From contig WBMZ01000225.1 of NCBI GenBank assembly GCA_013400975.1, forward strand, positions 1 through 64,000: a DNA stretch of 64,000 nt, in the 5' to 3' direction. The stretch comes from Atrichornis clamosus (taxonomy: Eukaryota > Chordata > Aves > Passeriformes > Menuridae). The notes beneath the pieces were generated by a model. It did no database searches and had not been told where the DNA came from. It saw nothing but the letters and a program-made list of their open reading frames with translations. Position 1 is the first letter of the stretch; each line of letters begins with the position of its first letter. The translations under genes were made by a program, and so were the position numbers. Below, piece by piece: positions 26,463-38,900 of the stretch.

Positions 26463-28899
26463 CTGGGACCCAAATAAAACAAACAGGGATTTCACCTCCA
26501 GTTCATCACATTGCTATCTGCACAGTAATTCCTATTAAGTTGCACAAATAACTCTAAGAGCCCATATCAGCCCCCTGGGCTTAGAAAACTATTTTCTCCT
26601 CATATTTAACAAAGTGCTCTCCACAATTTTCTTATTCACGCTTAACATATGTTTTTTAGATTTTGAAAATTATTACTTTGGTTTCCTTTTTTAAAATATA
26701 ACTCATTAGGCTTGTCCTTGTGGCCACAAACTTCCTGAGCTCCATAAGCATTCTGTGTTACTCCATGACAGTGAAGCTACCAAACCAAGCTCTGAAACGC
26801 TTTCAAGTTTAAAAGTTTATTCATGTCATAAACACCAGACTGGTTTCCCTTTTGTTCTGAACTGAAGTGAAATAAATACAAACAAGGCAACTATATGCAC
26901 AAAGGCCAGTTTACAAGGAGAGCTAGTTTTAACAACAAACACTTTCAACAAATATTGCATCCTCTGATATCAAGAATATTTCATTAAACACAGTGACTAA
27001 TTTATTTCTGCAAAAATAAGAAGAGTTTTTGAAGGCAATTTATAAATAGACACTGAAGTCAACAAATACTGACCTTCACCATGTGACTTTTGTGATCCTG
27101 ACCTTCACTGCACAGTGAGGTCAGAAGGATATCATGAGAGTTTTTATTAACAGCATTATTCATTATATAAATGATTAACATAATTCTTGAAGATAAAACT
27201 AAGCTATCACTCCTGAGCAGAAGATTTTGTATTACAAATTTGGCTTTGGAAGATTTTTACAACATAAAACATTTGAAACTGGTGCCAAATTTTACACCTA
27301 ATGCTTTTAACGCTCTTCATTGGTCTTCAGGATAATACTTCAGCAATCCATTGAAAAGATGTTTCTACTCTGAAACCAGACACACATGAGGATTTTTATG
27401 CAGGAGAATGACTTCCTAATAAGTAAGCCAAACACCCATACTTTCACTGAAGAGACATTTAACCTGAGATGCAAAAGCAAAATATTTTCAGTTGGCTATT
27501 ATTCACAGCTGGGTTCTCGTGGGAACATTTTCTGCATCACTGTTGCCATAGTAATTACTATAGAAACCCTTAAAGCAATGGAGTAAAACCTGTTGAAACT
27601 ATCATGCCATTAAAGCTCCATTCAAATTATCAACTCAGGACAGAAAATGTTCACTTATCTCTACTCCTGCCAGCAACAAGTTAGGTTTTCTAGTCTCTTT
27701 AATATATAAACACTAACTACATTAATTTCAGCCCAAGACCATTTTATAAGAGCATACATGAAAGTTTGTTAAAATAATTTTGTTACAAGTACAGAATCTT
27801 ATAATTAAAAATAACATTATACTAGTGATGGTTCTGAAAGTGTGGATTTTTGGTTTTTTTGTCCCAGGTCAAAGCACATTTCTTAAAATGTGCATTTATC
27901 AGTAGGAGAGCTCTGGATCTAGCTTTTTCCAAAATGCATATAACATGTATATATAAAAAATAACATGTACTTCTATGGATACATACACACACTCCTATGC
28001 TTTTTCTTTCCTTCCTAATTACTCCAATCCCTGCAAAACAAGGCATTAACACATGAAGCAAGACAGGAAATGGGATTTTGCTCTAAAGTAGACCAGTGAT
28101 GAGCCACCAATGGAGGAAATTAGCACTTGCACATCCGCACACAGTTTTGTTCTTTCATCAGGTTTTTGGGTTTTTTCTAGACACTCTCTACTAGCACGTT
28201 TCCTCTGAAAGTTTTTTTAATGCCATGCCTTTACATTAGAGCACATTTATCTTTGTTCTTACTCTTGCTGATAGCTAACGCATTTGGGTTTCAAAAACGT
28301 ATATTGATTAGAGACATACACTGCAATATTTCATTATAAAAACTGAAAACTTCCTAATCACAAAATCAAGAGAATAGGCTTTTTCAGTCTCTATACAGAA
28401 AGCACTGGAACACAAGGACACTATTCCCAGTCACTACAGCAGCTGAAGTGAGGGAGTCAAATCACAAGGGAAGAAATCAAACAGATGTTGATTTCATCAA
28501 TGATGATGCAAAAGTATTTACTTTATGGTCGTTGATACCAGAACTATTGTTGGTAGCTGTAGGTGAGTGATTCTACTCCTTTTAAATATGTAAAGTATGT
28601 TTCTGGAGCCAAGCTGCTGGATTTTTTCCAGTCACTTATACCATATCTCTTGATTAGTAAAACAGTATCTGTGCTTTCAGGACAGCACTTTTCATTTCCA
28701 AGTGTATCAAAAACACTGTTCTGTGATATAAAAGGTTAACTTCATGTGATACTCTCCCCACCTCCAACTGAAGTGGGGTCTTTTGCATTAAACACATCAG
28801 CGATTTCAGGCTGCTGCAAGATTCACGGACAATGTTATCTAAGAGCCCCCCAGGCAGACCTCCCGGACAGCTTCAAACCGAGAAAGGATAGATATGCAG

Positions 28900-29400
28900 G
28901 GTTGTGATGAGTCAATCACGTGGGAGAAGTGGCACAGAAATGAAGAACAAGTTCACAAGTCTGGTGTTCCACTATGGGCTCTTTATTCAGGGTAAAGATT
29001 GAAGATAAAAGCTGCTTTCTCACTTCCAAGGTGGCACCAGAATGAGGTGAAGCAGCGCCCGCATCCTATGCACGCCTTGTGACCTCCTGATCCCAACCAG
29101 AACTACAGACCGGAGGTTCGGCGCTGAGCACGCGGGGACAGCCGAGCAGCACCTCGCTGCCGCAGGCCCCGCCCGAACAGCGTCTGCTGGAGCTGTTGAG
29201 CAACACCCTTCCAGTGGGAGCGGGCCCCGAGTTGTGTCCCACACCTCGGCTCCTCCGTGATTCCGCGGCCAGGACAGGGCTGTGCTCAGCTCAGAGCAAC
29301 CCTTCTGCCGGCGTTCTCTACAAAGGAGGCCAGTGGCCACGCTCTTTGGGAGCCCTTGCCATGCTGGTATTAACCAGGATCTCTCACCTCAACGCATACA
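28900..29400 (-). mobile_element. CpG-rich LTR-like block in an intron, minus orientation
   Basis: Roughly 300 bp (29040-29340) carries more than 20 CpGs in otherwise AT-rich DNA. On the minus strand this GC-rich part is followed by AATAAA (28987-28982) and a further 80 bp, as in a U3-R-U5 order. The start may be TGTATGCG at 29400. I found no target duplication. The alternative is an orphan CpG island or alternative promoter. The 106-codon minus-strand ORF through it has no recognisable domain. Confidence 0.35.
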
Positions 29401-30567
29401 CGATTATGTTAAAAGTGGAGTTTATTTGCTCTGATATTTTTTATATCTTTTAAAAACTAAAACTAGGCGATGAATTGAAAAGTTGCTGGCAAGACCAACA
29501 GCACATTCATATGTCATTTCCTGAGGAAACCGGGCTTTTTTCAAATCACACATACACCTTTCTGCAAGTCTGACTTGTTTAGGTACTTTGAAAAGCAAAC
29601 AAAACGGTTTCAGAACTCTGAGCTGCCGTGACCCCTGATGTGCTACTGAGAAAGATAAAAGTTGGGGGGTCATTTGGCTGGATGTTTAAACTCAAAATGT
29701 GTTGTAACTTTTTTCTTCAAGTAAATCTATGGAATGAAGAAAGAAAGCCTGTTCTTTAAATTGTCATAATAAATCAACCACTCTACTTGGGGGAAAACGC
29801 AATTTTTCCTCCAAGTTCATATAATCAGGTGGCTCTTCTCAAGAGAGAAATATTCAAAATTACTCGTAAGTGAAGAATATTAAATGTTAAACCTTATCCA
29901 CAAAGACAAACATCAACACTGTGTCTGATATGTAAACAAAGAGCTTTAAGATGATCACTAAACTCAATTGCACTGTGGAAAAAAACGCAGAAAGGAAACA
30001 TCACAGTATTTTTAAGTTATCTTTAATGAAAACATGATCAAAACAGTTATATCTTTGCTTCAGAAGAATATAAACAGAGTTGTAGTATACTTTAATGAAA
30101 TTTTCTACAGTGAGCAAAAGCCTCAACAAGCAAAAAAATTGCCCTATTTGAGATGTAACTGATTGCTAAAAGGATAAGGCAGCATTAAATTACCATAGCA
30201 GACATTTATTGTAAGCATGCCCCGATATCAGGAGTGTCAATCTTTGCACACCAATTACAACGCCTAATAGACATTAACACATAATAAAAGGAGGGTGTTA
30301 CAGCAGCTTCACACAAAAGCCTTTCTATTCTTACAGAAATCTCAAAACAGGTACAAAGTACGGTGTAAAGAACCTGAAATTTTGGATACTTCACTTTAAA
30401 ATAAATACAGGCACTTGAATAACTGAGCTTGTTTTCCTACACAAGTTAGCATTGCAAACAAAATAATGTACCTTTTAAAAATTTCCACTCCAGTCTGTAA
30501 GAAAGCAAGACAACAGGCATCCATACTGATCCCAAATCTTGCTCTGCAGCACCACGGTGTTGCTTAC

Positions 30568-30596
30568 CTGAGCAATTTCTAAACTGCTGGGTTAGG
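30568..30596 (-). CDS. Candidate 29-nt exon of the minus-strand gene
   Basis: A consensus branch site (TGCTAAC) sits 17-18 nt before the acceptor CCGTTTTCTCAG at 30597. The donor TGCTCAG followed by GTAAGCAAC at 30568 is strong. The 29 nt enter in phase 2, read LTQQFRNCS and leave in phase 1. A second AG 13 nt further on (exon 30568-30583) would suit phase 0 instead. Confidence 0.4.
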
Positions 30597-31457
30597 CTGA
30601 GAAAACGGGTTAGCACTTCCTCAGGGGAAACACAACTTATTGTTACACCAGACTACTAATTATCCTCATCTATTCACCCAACAGATGCAAAATCCTAAAT
30701 CAAATGTGACCTGATGATGGAATAGACAGTTCTTGGGACTACCAATATATTGGCAAAAGTGTCACAGATTCCTTACTGGGAAAAAAAATATTATTTTAAT
30801 CACTGATTAAAACAGTTTGACTTGAAATGGGCAAGGAAATAATACTCAAGAACTTTGATGGAACTTAAGACCATTTCCCTTAAATAAGGATGCCAGAGAT
30901 TTAGAGTCCAAAACAATTTTAGTTCTGGAGTCTTTGGTTAATCTTTGTACCTTCCTTTTGTGACAATTATATGTTACTGTAGGTAGAAGTCTGTTGCTGA
31001 AAGGCCTGAGAGGCAGGAGCACAGTAAGAGAAAAACATGATCACATCCTACCTGTACTGTTTATGAGAAAAACAAACAGACTGAACATTCATGGACTGTG
31101 TTCCTCAGGGACAGCTGCTTCAGTTACATGAAGTTCCACATTAGTAGCAGAAAGTAAGAAGTCACTATTCTGGTTATGACTACACAGGTACCATACACAG
31201 TTTTTGCAAACTACAGTGTACAGAGTAAGAGGACATCTCACAGTTGTCTTCTTGCAAGCAGGAAGAAGCTGTAAAAGAGACCTGCTCAGCCTGACAGGAG
31301 AAAATTCTGCAAAGCACGCCTACAGACCTGAAGGACACTGCTGGTCAGAAGAGTCCAGCCTTACCCATACAGCACACATACACACTAGGAGCAAAACCAG
31401 ACGGATAAAACCTTCAGAGAGGGAATGAGGAAAAGGTTTCAGTGCTAAAGAATTTAC

Positions 31458-31481
31458 CTTTTCAATACCTTTATATAGATA
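31458..31481 (-). CDS. Possible 24-nt microexon of the minus-strand gene
   Basis: The acceptor CATGGTAGTTTTTTAG ends at 31482 and the donor GAAAAG is followed by GTAAATTC at 31458. The 24 nt are frame-neutral: phase 2 gives IYIKVLK, phase 0 gives YLYKGIEK. Splice signals are only moderate, and the model stays in frame without it, so inclusion is optional. Confidence 0.25.
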
Positions 31482-31624
31482 CTAAAAAACTACCATGAAA
31501 CAAGTAGTGTAATATTAAGTCCTCCAAAAGAAAAGAGAAACACCAGCAAGAGGGAGATGTTTGGCGAAGGCTTAAATAGAACGAAAACATGATGTATTTA
31601 ATAAAGGAAACCAAGCCCCACCTG

Positions 31625-31750
31625 GGCAGGTCCCGGCGGCGAGCAGCGCCCTCCGCAGGGCAGAGCCGGAGCTGCAGCCCCAATTACCGCGGGCTGTCCC
31701 CCACGGGCGGCAGCGCCACCCAAACCCCAACCTCGGCAAGGGCTCCTGCT
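31625..31750. other. Short GC/CpG-rich intronic block
   Basis: About 120 bp has a high CpG density (for example CCCGGCGGCGAGCAGCGCC at 31632) between AT-rich flanks. It shows no clear TATA, poly(A) or splice signal. It may be a fragment of a GC-rich repeat or a small regulatory element. The overlapping short ORFs are composition-driven. Confidence 0.4.
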
Positions 31751-32505
31751 GCAGCAGACGGAGAAGGAAAAGATCGTATTGTAACACAGTGGAAGGCAAG
31801 AGCTGGAGGAGTTTCTTATCATTCTGTTATTTCAGGAATAATAGATCAGCAGATTATGAAATAAACTTCAGTGTTTAATGATAAACTAATTTAACCTTCT
31901 AAATCCTATTTTTTCCTCCATGCTTTCTTCTTCATTTGTATGGAGATTGGTGAATATTTCCCACTCTGTTCTGTTTTGTTATGGAGTGCCCCCATCACAA
32001 TACAGCACAGAGGAAAAGGGTGAAAGACTTCCTTGGGTCAGTTGCTAGTTCAGATAAGGGAGGATATCTGGGGGAAGAGAAAAACTCCAAACTATGAAAT
32101 CTGATGGATTAGATAGAAGAGGTGCTACATACCAGGGTACATAAAATAAAAGCATATCATGGCTTTCCCTCTCTGCATTTTGATACAAATCACTTACTGG
32201 TTTGTAGTTGACTTACTGTGACTCACTCATGTACTAAGCTAGAGAAATAACAGATATGAGAGCGAGGGAAATGTGCCTAAACATTCCCAGGTACAACTTA
32301 CCAGATCCAGTTCTGCTGTACTAATAAATAACATTATAAAGTTTCACATGTGAATTTATCTAGTGAAACTGCAAGAGGCGTCCGTTTTTAAAAATTTGAG
32401 CGCAACTTCTCTTTTCTTAAAAATCTATCTAGTCACATACAATTTGCATTTTAATCTGTGGAATAGAAACACATTATACAGCTTTCAATATAGAGTCACA
32501 CTTAC

Positions 32506-32529
32506 CTTACTCTTCTGTACAGAGTGAGG
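32506..32529 (-). CDS. Candidate 24-nt microexon of the minus-strand gene
   Basis: A pyrimidine-rich acceptor (TTTTTCTCTCTTGGGGTCTC then CCCAG) ends at 32530. The donor AGTAAG followed by GTAAGTGTG at 32506 is close to consensus. The 24 nt keep frame in any phase. In phase 2 it reads LTLYRRV; in phase 0 PHSVQKSK; phase 1 has a stop. Both splice sites are strong for so short an exon. Confidence 0.4.
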
Positions 32530-33940
32530 CTGGGGAGACCCCAAGAGAGAAAAATTGAGAGCTCCTCCTTTTTGGTGTAATTTGCTACAGTAAATGAGTC
32601 TTTGAAACAAAATCTTCTCCACACTCAGAAATATAGTAGGAATTGAATTCATTTCTTAAAAACAGCTTTAGAATCCATTTTTTTACATTAAGACATACCT
32701 AACTGGACAGCTCATAAAATACATTCAGCTCCTGGCCTTTAACACCAAGTGCAAAGCACAACAGAGAAGATGGTGACAAAGCACCTCTATTCCTGCCAAT
32801 AGATTAAGTTAATTTTTCTGAAATTTAATTTATACTTCTTACAATAAAACTTAAGTTCAAAGTCAGGAGAAGAAAAGCATGAGTTCTTCATACTAACTAA
32901 TAGAAGTGGATATTCTGAAATATTTGCAGGTATATTTTAGCCACATTTTTGCTGAGTTTCTATTCATAATGACCTTAATATGAGCTATTCCTATTAACTC
33001 AGGTTTTCTTTATCCATGTCAAAAGAAACGAAACTGCAGCTTTCAGTGGGAATTTCCTTGTGTAGTTTTAAGGCAATGAAATGGCAACCTAGTACAGAAA
33101 AGCCATCTTTTGTGTCCCAGAGATTTGCAGGTGACCAAATGTATTCAGCTTGGAAGATACATATTAAAATCATCACCTCTTACGACATTTACCTATATAA
33201 ATTTTCAGGGCCCACAGGAAAAAGCAGTTAATTTAATCAGTTCACACACCCTCCAGCCTTCCCTCCCCTGCAAAGGAAAGATCAAATTAAAAATCAGCCT
33301 TCTGTTTCTGATCTTTTGTTCCCAAATACTGAAATGTGTACGTATTCCCAAAGAAATACCATTTGTTTTCCTTAAAAACTTTACCACCAGCTCCCTCTAC
33401 AGTCAGAGAATTGACTAGGCATATCTTAGGACGTGTTCTTTGGAGAGGGAAGAAAGGAAGGAAGGGAAGTGTGTCTTCCTATCAGTATTAAAGTATTAAC
33501 CAGAAACTCAACTGTAGTACATGCTGAACAAGTGTATAGAATAATAACAGACTGTTTATAAGGACAGATTCTGGAGCCTTAGTGAAAAGGAATCATGAAC
33601 AAGGACAAGAATGTCTAAAAGAGAAGCAGGGTTAGCTGCTAGATACAGGAAACAGATGGTTACCAGTGGTAGATCACTGGGATTTTTTTTTTTTTACATT
33701 AAAAAAAAAGTCACACTTCATATAGGCACATGCACATACACCCACACAGAGAATCAGCATGTTTCAAAGTGGTTAGCAGAAACCCACACTGTTCAATATT
33801 TTATGTGTGTTTACTTCTGTATTTTACTATAAAATATTCTGAGGGCTTTTGTTAGCTTCTTTAATTTTTAAGCTGTTTAGCGGGTTTCACTTCAGAATTC
33901 TTGCTTTTTCTGAATCAGTCGAAAAGTAGAACATACTCAC

Positions 33941-33962
33941 CTGCCATGGAATGCCACCAAAC
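33941..33962 (-). CDS. Candidate 22-nt microexon of the minus-strand gene
   Basis: The donor CATGGCAG followed by GTGAGTATG at 33941 is very strong. The acceptor could be GTGTTCCAG at 33963 (22 nt) or TTCATTAAAG at 33984 (43 nt). Entering in phase 1, it reads C-LVAFHG and leaves in phase 2. Read in phase 2 instead, it gives FGGIPWQ. The donor is convincing; the exon length and frame are not. Confidence 0.35.
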
Positions 33963-35030
33963 CTGGAACACAGCACTGGGTGCCTTTAATGAACAGTGAA
34001 AGGCACTGGCCAAGGGAGGGATGCAAACCCACATTAACTGAGCAGAAAAGATTTAGTTGGAGTTTCTCAGCCAAATATTGCTGTAAAACTTTTTTTAAAA
34101 CCCTAAACAAACTGATTTCTAAGGACCGACAACGGAAAACAAAAACAACTCATCACAGTACTGAAAAGATCATAGCAAGGAGATTGAAACTAAATATCAA
34201 CTTTTGCCTTTGTGGGCAACTTTTTCCACCCCCGCAAAAGAAGCAACAGAAAATCCCCATGGTCAAAAAGGTGACAATAATCACACGGCTATAATATAGC
34301 CTGTAGGATACATAATTGCTACAAAGGCCTGGAAAATGTAAATTACCACAGAAATCGTGTGTTTTGATACATACCAGCAGACTTAACTGCAGCTGTCCAC
34401 ACTGAGTAATGGTCCCTGAAGGGCTAATTGTTCCTGAAGTACTGAAAGCAATTAATGGGGATGGGGCTGATTAGCAGGAGAGGCATACTCTGGAGAGAAC
34501 TGTCAACCTCACGTGTATCTCATGAAATCTGCCATAAGTACTACCAGTATCATCTGTTTAGTGGCACATCCTGCAGCCTCTATAAACTGAAGCAGGAAAA
34601 AGCCTTGCCTTGTTCCTCTCTCAGCTTCCTCCAAAGACTTCCTTGCTCAGATATCATAAGAGTAGGCAAATGATTTAACGATCAAATCAGTCTGACTGAG
34701 ATCTTTAAATAATAGCATTTTTTCTACAAAATGCACAGTCTGTGCAACAAATATGGTAATGTGCTAAAGCATGTCTCATGGTGGGGTTTAAGGGATAATT
34801 TTTTGGGATATTAGTAATGAGAACTCATAGTTAAGAACTCTTTTACTACAACATTTAAGATTTTCTGTATATATTAAATGCTCATTGAATAATATTATTG
34901 TATATTTAATTAAGACAGAATTAAACATTTTTTGGTAGAGAAATGGAAATTAAGGTAATTTAGACAACCTAAAAACTTTGCAACTTTCTTATTGCTATTG
35001 ATTTCCTATTGCCACAAGTTATTTTTACCG

Positions 35031-35430
35031 TGACTGGAACAGACTATTGTCCAGGTTTCAGCAGAGATAGAACTAATTTTATTCTTAGTAGCTGGTACAG
35101 TGCTGTGTTTTGGACTTCATACAAGAGTAATGCTGATAACACACCGATGTTTCAGTTGTGGCTCAGCAGAGCTTGCCCCAAGTCAAGGACTTGTCAGTGT
35201 CCCCTGCTCTGCCAATGAGGAGCTGCACAAGCAACTGAGATGGAAATGGTCAGGACGGCTGACTCAAAGTGGCCACAAGGATATTCCGTAACACAGGAGG
35301 TCCTGCCCAGTATGTAAGGGAGCCAGAGGAGCTGATCCCTGCACAGGGATGGACTCAGCATCAGTCTCTGTCTGGTGAGCAACTGTATTGTGCATCACTT
35401 GTTTCTCTGTCCCTTTCGTTACAGTTACTC
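35031..35430 (+). mobile_element. Diverged LTR fragment, avian ERV type
   Basis: The sequence resembles a widespread avian LTR that I know from memory, including the stretch around 35095-35290 (TGTTTTGGACTT, GGATATTCCGTAACA) and GAGCAACTGTATTGTGCATC near 35376. Point changes are numerous, and the right end fades near 35430. No coding region of a retrovirus is next to it. The family name would need a repeat library search. Confidence 0.55.
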
Positions 35431-35554
35431 CTACCCCTGGGAAAATATTTAATTGCAACCAATAGTGTTCAAACCCTGAGAATTCCTTTAGCTTTAACCA
35501 ACAGTGCTTAGTCCTGTATTAATGTGTACAAGTGGTTATCACAACCTAAAAGGC

Positions 35555-35960
35555 TGTGGGCCTGAGCAATGCTGATAAGGAGGTATATCTTGGCCAGACC
35601 ACATCACTGGGATACATTCAAAGAGAAGAAATTATTTTTGGAAGCCTGTGACCAAAAAAGGATAATTTGAGGAATGGGATGTTCCCCAAATGACCACCAG
35701 AGACCCTCAAAAGCCTGCTACTCTAATGTAAATAAGCTCTAAGAAGTGATTTGAATATGCAAAAGAATTCATGGCAATGTTTAACATATGTATGAGTTTT
35801 GGGAAATGTAATGAATATGTCACATAGATTTGAACTAGTCTGTTAGTGGGTTAGAAATATCCCCCTCATGCCTGGCACCAAAAATAAAAGTGATGCCACT
35901 TTCTAATACTGAAGTTACAGTGTTAGAGAGTTTTATTCCCGACTTTGGGTGACACTGTCA
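35555..35960 (+). mobile_element. Second, unrelated LTR-like element
   Basis: About 400 bp ends in a typical LTR R-U5 arrangement: AATAAA at 35883-35888, a short spacer, then a tail ending TTTGGGTGACA near 35954. It does not resemble the adjacent upstream LTR fragment. Boundaries are approximate, and no target duplication was seen. Confidence 0.45.
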
Positions 35961-38900
35961 TTGTTACTAGTTAGGGGTTAAGCCACAACAACTATGAAGG
36001 AGGGAGGGCAGTGTTTTCCTTTACTTTGGTTGTTAACATGTTTCATATTTTTCAATTACAAATTTTTAGTATTTCTGCAATTTTTGTGGGTTTTCTTCAT
36101 AAGGTAATAGAGAAGGAAAAGAAAATACAGCAAGATGCAGCATATTTGAATAAGAAAATGAGGCTCTACAGCATGAATGAAAACTAAGACATGACATTTA
36201 ATTCTTATTCTAAACTATGCAAACTCATTTTGATGTTTGCAAGACTGGACTGAATGAGACCTTTTCATCCTCTATAATCATAACTTCAACTTACAAATGA
36301 CCAAAACCTGAGTCAGGGATGCTGAGGCCTCTTCCATAGTGTATTAGTTATTAACATTGCTGTTCCAGGCCTAATCACCTGTGTTATTTATCACTCTGAC
36401 CACATGCACTTCTCTAATCCACAGAGGGGAGAAACAAAAATAAATTCTTTTAAAAACTGACCAAAATGTGGAAGCCTGGTTCCTTATGTAAAGCTACACA
36501 GATTCATATTCTCAGTTCCAGTGATTCCTGTCCAAGCCAAGAGGGTGACTGTCACAGTCCAAAGTGACTTTTTAAATTAATTTTTCAGATTTTACCAGGA
36601 GAGCCCATGTGGAAAAATGCAAGAAGATACTTTTAAAAAAACAGGGGAACTGACAGACTTTTATATTGCTTTCCTTCATCAAAGTAACTAAAATTTGTCA
36701 GTTTTAAACATTCTTCAGGTCTTTAATAAATATTTCACTTTCTCTATACACTCCCTGTGAGCATTCAATTTACACGGATGTCAGAGTACAAAAGCCATGT
36801 CACCAGTCTGTGCACTAACACACATTTGTAAAGAAAATGCCACTGAGGGCAGTCTAAAGATGGCATTACCTTTTACTTGGATAAAACTTCTTGACATTCA
36901 CAACTGGAATCAATCAGGTATTTCAGAAATGTTGTGACTCCCTCGGCTAACAGCTGTCATATAGAGACATGGAACCAGGAAAAACCCAATAGAGTCATAA
37001 CTAAGCATGTAGCAAATGTTTTAAGAAACACACTATCAACAGAAATTATTTGAAGTATGACCTAGAGACAATGTAAATTACATGTACAAGATGCAGATTA
37101 CAGCTTTATCCAGGAACCTAGAGAGTGATGATCTTTCACCAAAAGAAGAGATAAACCCCCTGCAAAAACCCACCAAACATTACCTACAAGCAGCAGCCTT
37201 AGCCTAGTAAGATGGCTTTTGAAACAATCAGTAACTCACCTCTGCTGCTATTTCTTTATAAGATCACAGAAAAAAAGCCAAGGGCGGGAAGGGGGAAGGA
37301 GAACAACCAGACACCAGAGAGGGACACGGACACAGCCGCTCATCCGGACCGCGGCTGCCACCTCGTGGGGCTCGGGCCAGGGGCAGCCCCAGCGCTTTTC
37401 TTCCTCCATGCAGCAATGAAAGGGTTTTGATCCCATCCAGGATGAGGAAATGCAATCCATACTTAGTTTTGAAAGACACGATGACTGAACATATGTTTAA
37501 ACTTGTACTTGCCTCTGGGGCATATTTTCTTCAGCTACAAAGCCCATTTCATGTGTGCATGAGGCAAGTCAGCAGTTGGTGACTCTGCTCACTTTAACCA
37601 TTTCAGCACATTCTCATCTCTCCCTGTTTGTGGGTGTGCTACAGAACCTCAGATGAGTCACCCTCTCCATGTCCCACGTCACTCTCCTGGATCTTCATCC
37701 ACTTCCTTTAAGGGACTGGTCTCAGGCTGCAGCTCCCATTGCAAGTGATTCCCTTGTAACAATTTTCAATTCTACTACTCCCTTTATGGGCAGACAAGTA
37801 CTTTAAATAAACTAGGAAAGTCAGGTAAGATAGAAGTGATTTTATAGGTATAGTAAATATTTATCTGCTTTATTAAAAATAGCTGGTCATAACTGTTATG
37901 CTAACTATCCTGAATATTCTTCAGCTTTCCAATAAGAGCATTTTCTCTCTTTGTAAGAAGACATAACTAAAAAGCAACTAATTCAAGGCCTCTTGCAGAT
38001 AAGATTAATTTTATCCAGCTATCTAAAGTGTTAATCTGTAATTTATGGGGCTTCCTTTTTGCACACGCAGTAACCTTGTATTCCCCAAACACGTATGTGC
38101 CTTTAGCAATCACAAACATCTGCAGTTAAACTGCACTTGACTAGAGCCAGTTTAATTCAGTTCTTCGGGATGACTCATTTCTACTGATTAAACAAGGATA
38201 TAGGAGAAACAGGGAAAGTTGTGAAACTTGTTTCTCTTCTTACTGTAACTCCAGACACATAATTCTTCCTTCATCAACTAGCAGCTGGCAAAAGCTGCAA
38301 CAGAATCATGATGATTTATTGTCACGAAACCTTACTTCCCACACAAGTTAGGAGTCAGCTTGTGCACTTGTCTGTCTTTGAGCTGCAGCATGCAGCTGAC
38401 CTACTCTATTCTCATCCTCACTAAGGAAGGAGGGCTGTGTGATTGAGACCACAGGCATTAAGATCTATGTGGTGTCTACTACTATGTGTTACCTATGTAC
38501 CACCTCATTGTGAAGATGCAGATTTTCAGCTGCTCACCAGTGCTTTCCTATCTCACTTTTACTCAGTCATGGGCATGTCAGTTCAAGTATCTTTTTAATC
38601 TCAGTTGACCCTGTTATTTCCATTTGTTTTTTAAAAAGAGGATTTTTTTTTTTTAAAACCTTCAAATATAGGTTGCACAATACTCCAGAATAAAACTTGC
38701 CAAAGAGCTTCCAAATTTTACAGCTTAGATAAAACAATAACCAACAGGCTTGAACATAACCCATATGTTGGCTCCCTGGACACGTGCACACTAAGATGAA
38801 ACAGTAAGCTTTTCTCTTTCAATGTATGCAATAATGGAGCTGGGTTTACAATTAGTTTTTGCAATACCTATATAAAGTATCTAAGCATGTCTTTCTCACT

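Noticed and set aside
29567..29594. Possible 28-nt exon on the minus strand
   Set aside because: Acceptor and donor are mediocre, and several frames are possible. Adding it would be fitting noise.
32994..33176. 60-codon minus-strand ORF ending FDMDKENLS
   Set aside because: It reads like protein, but lacks a usable donor and its phase does not fit the neighbouring exons.
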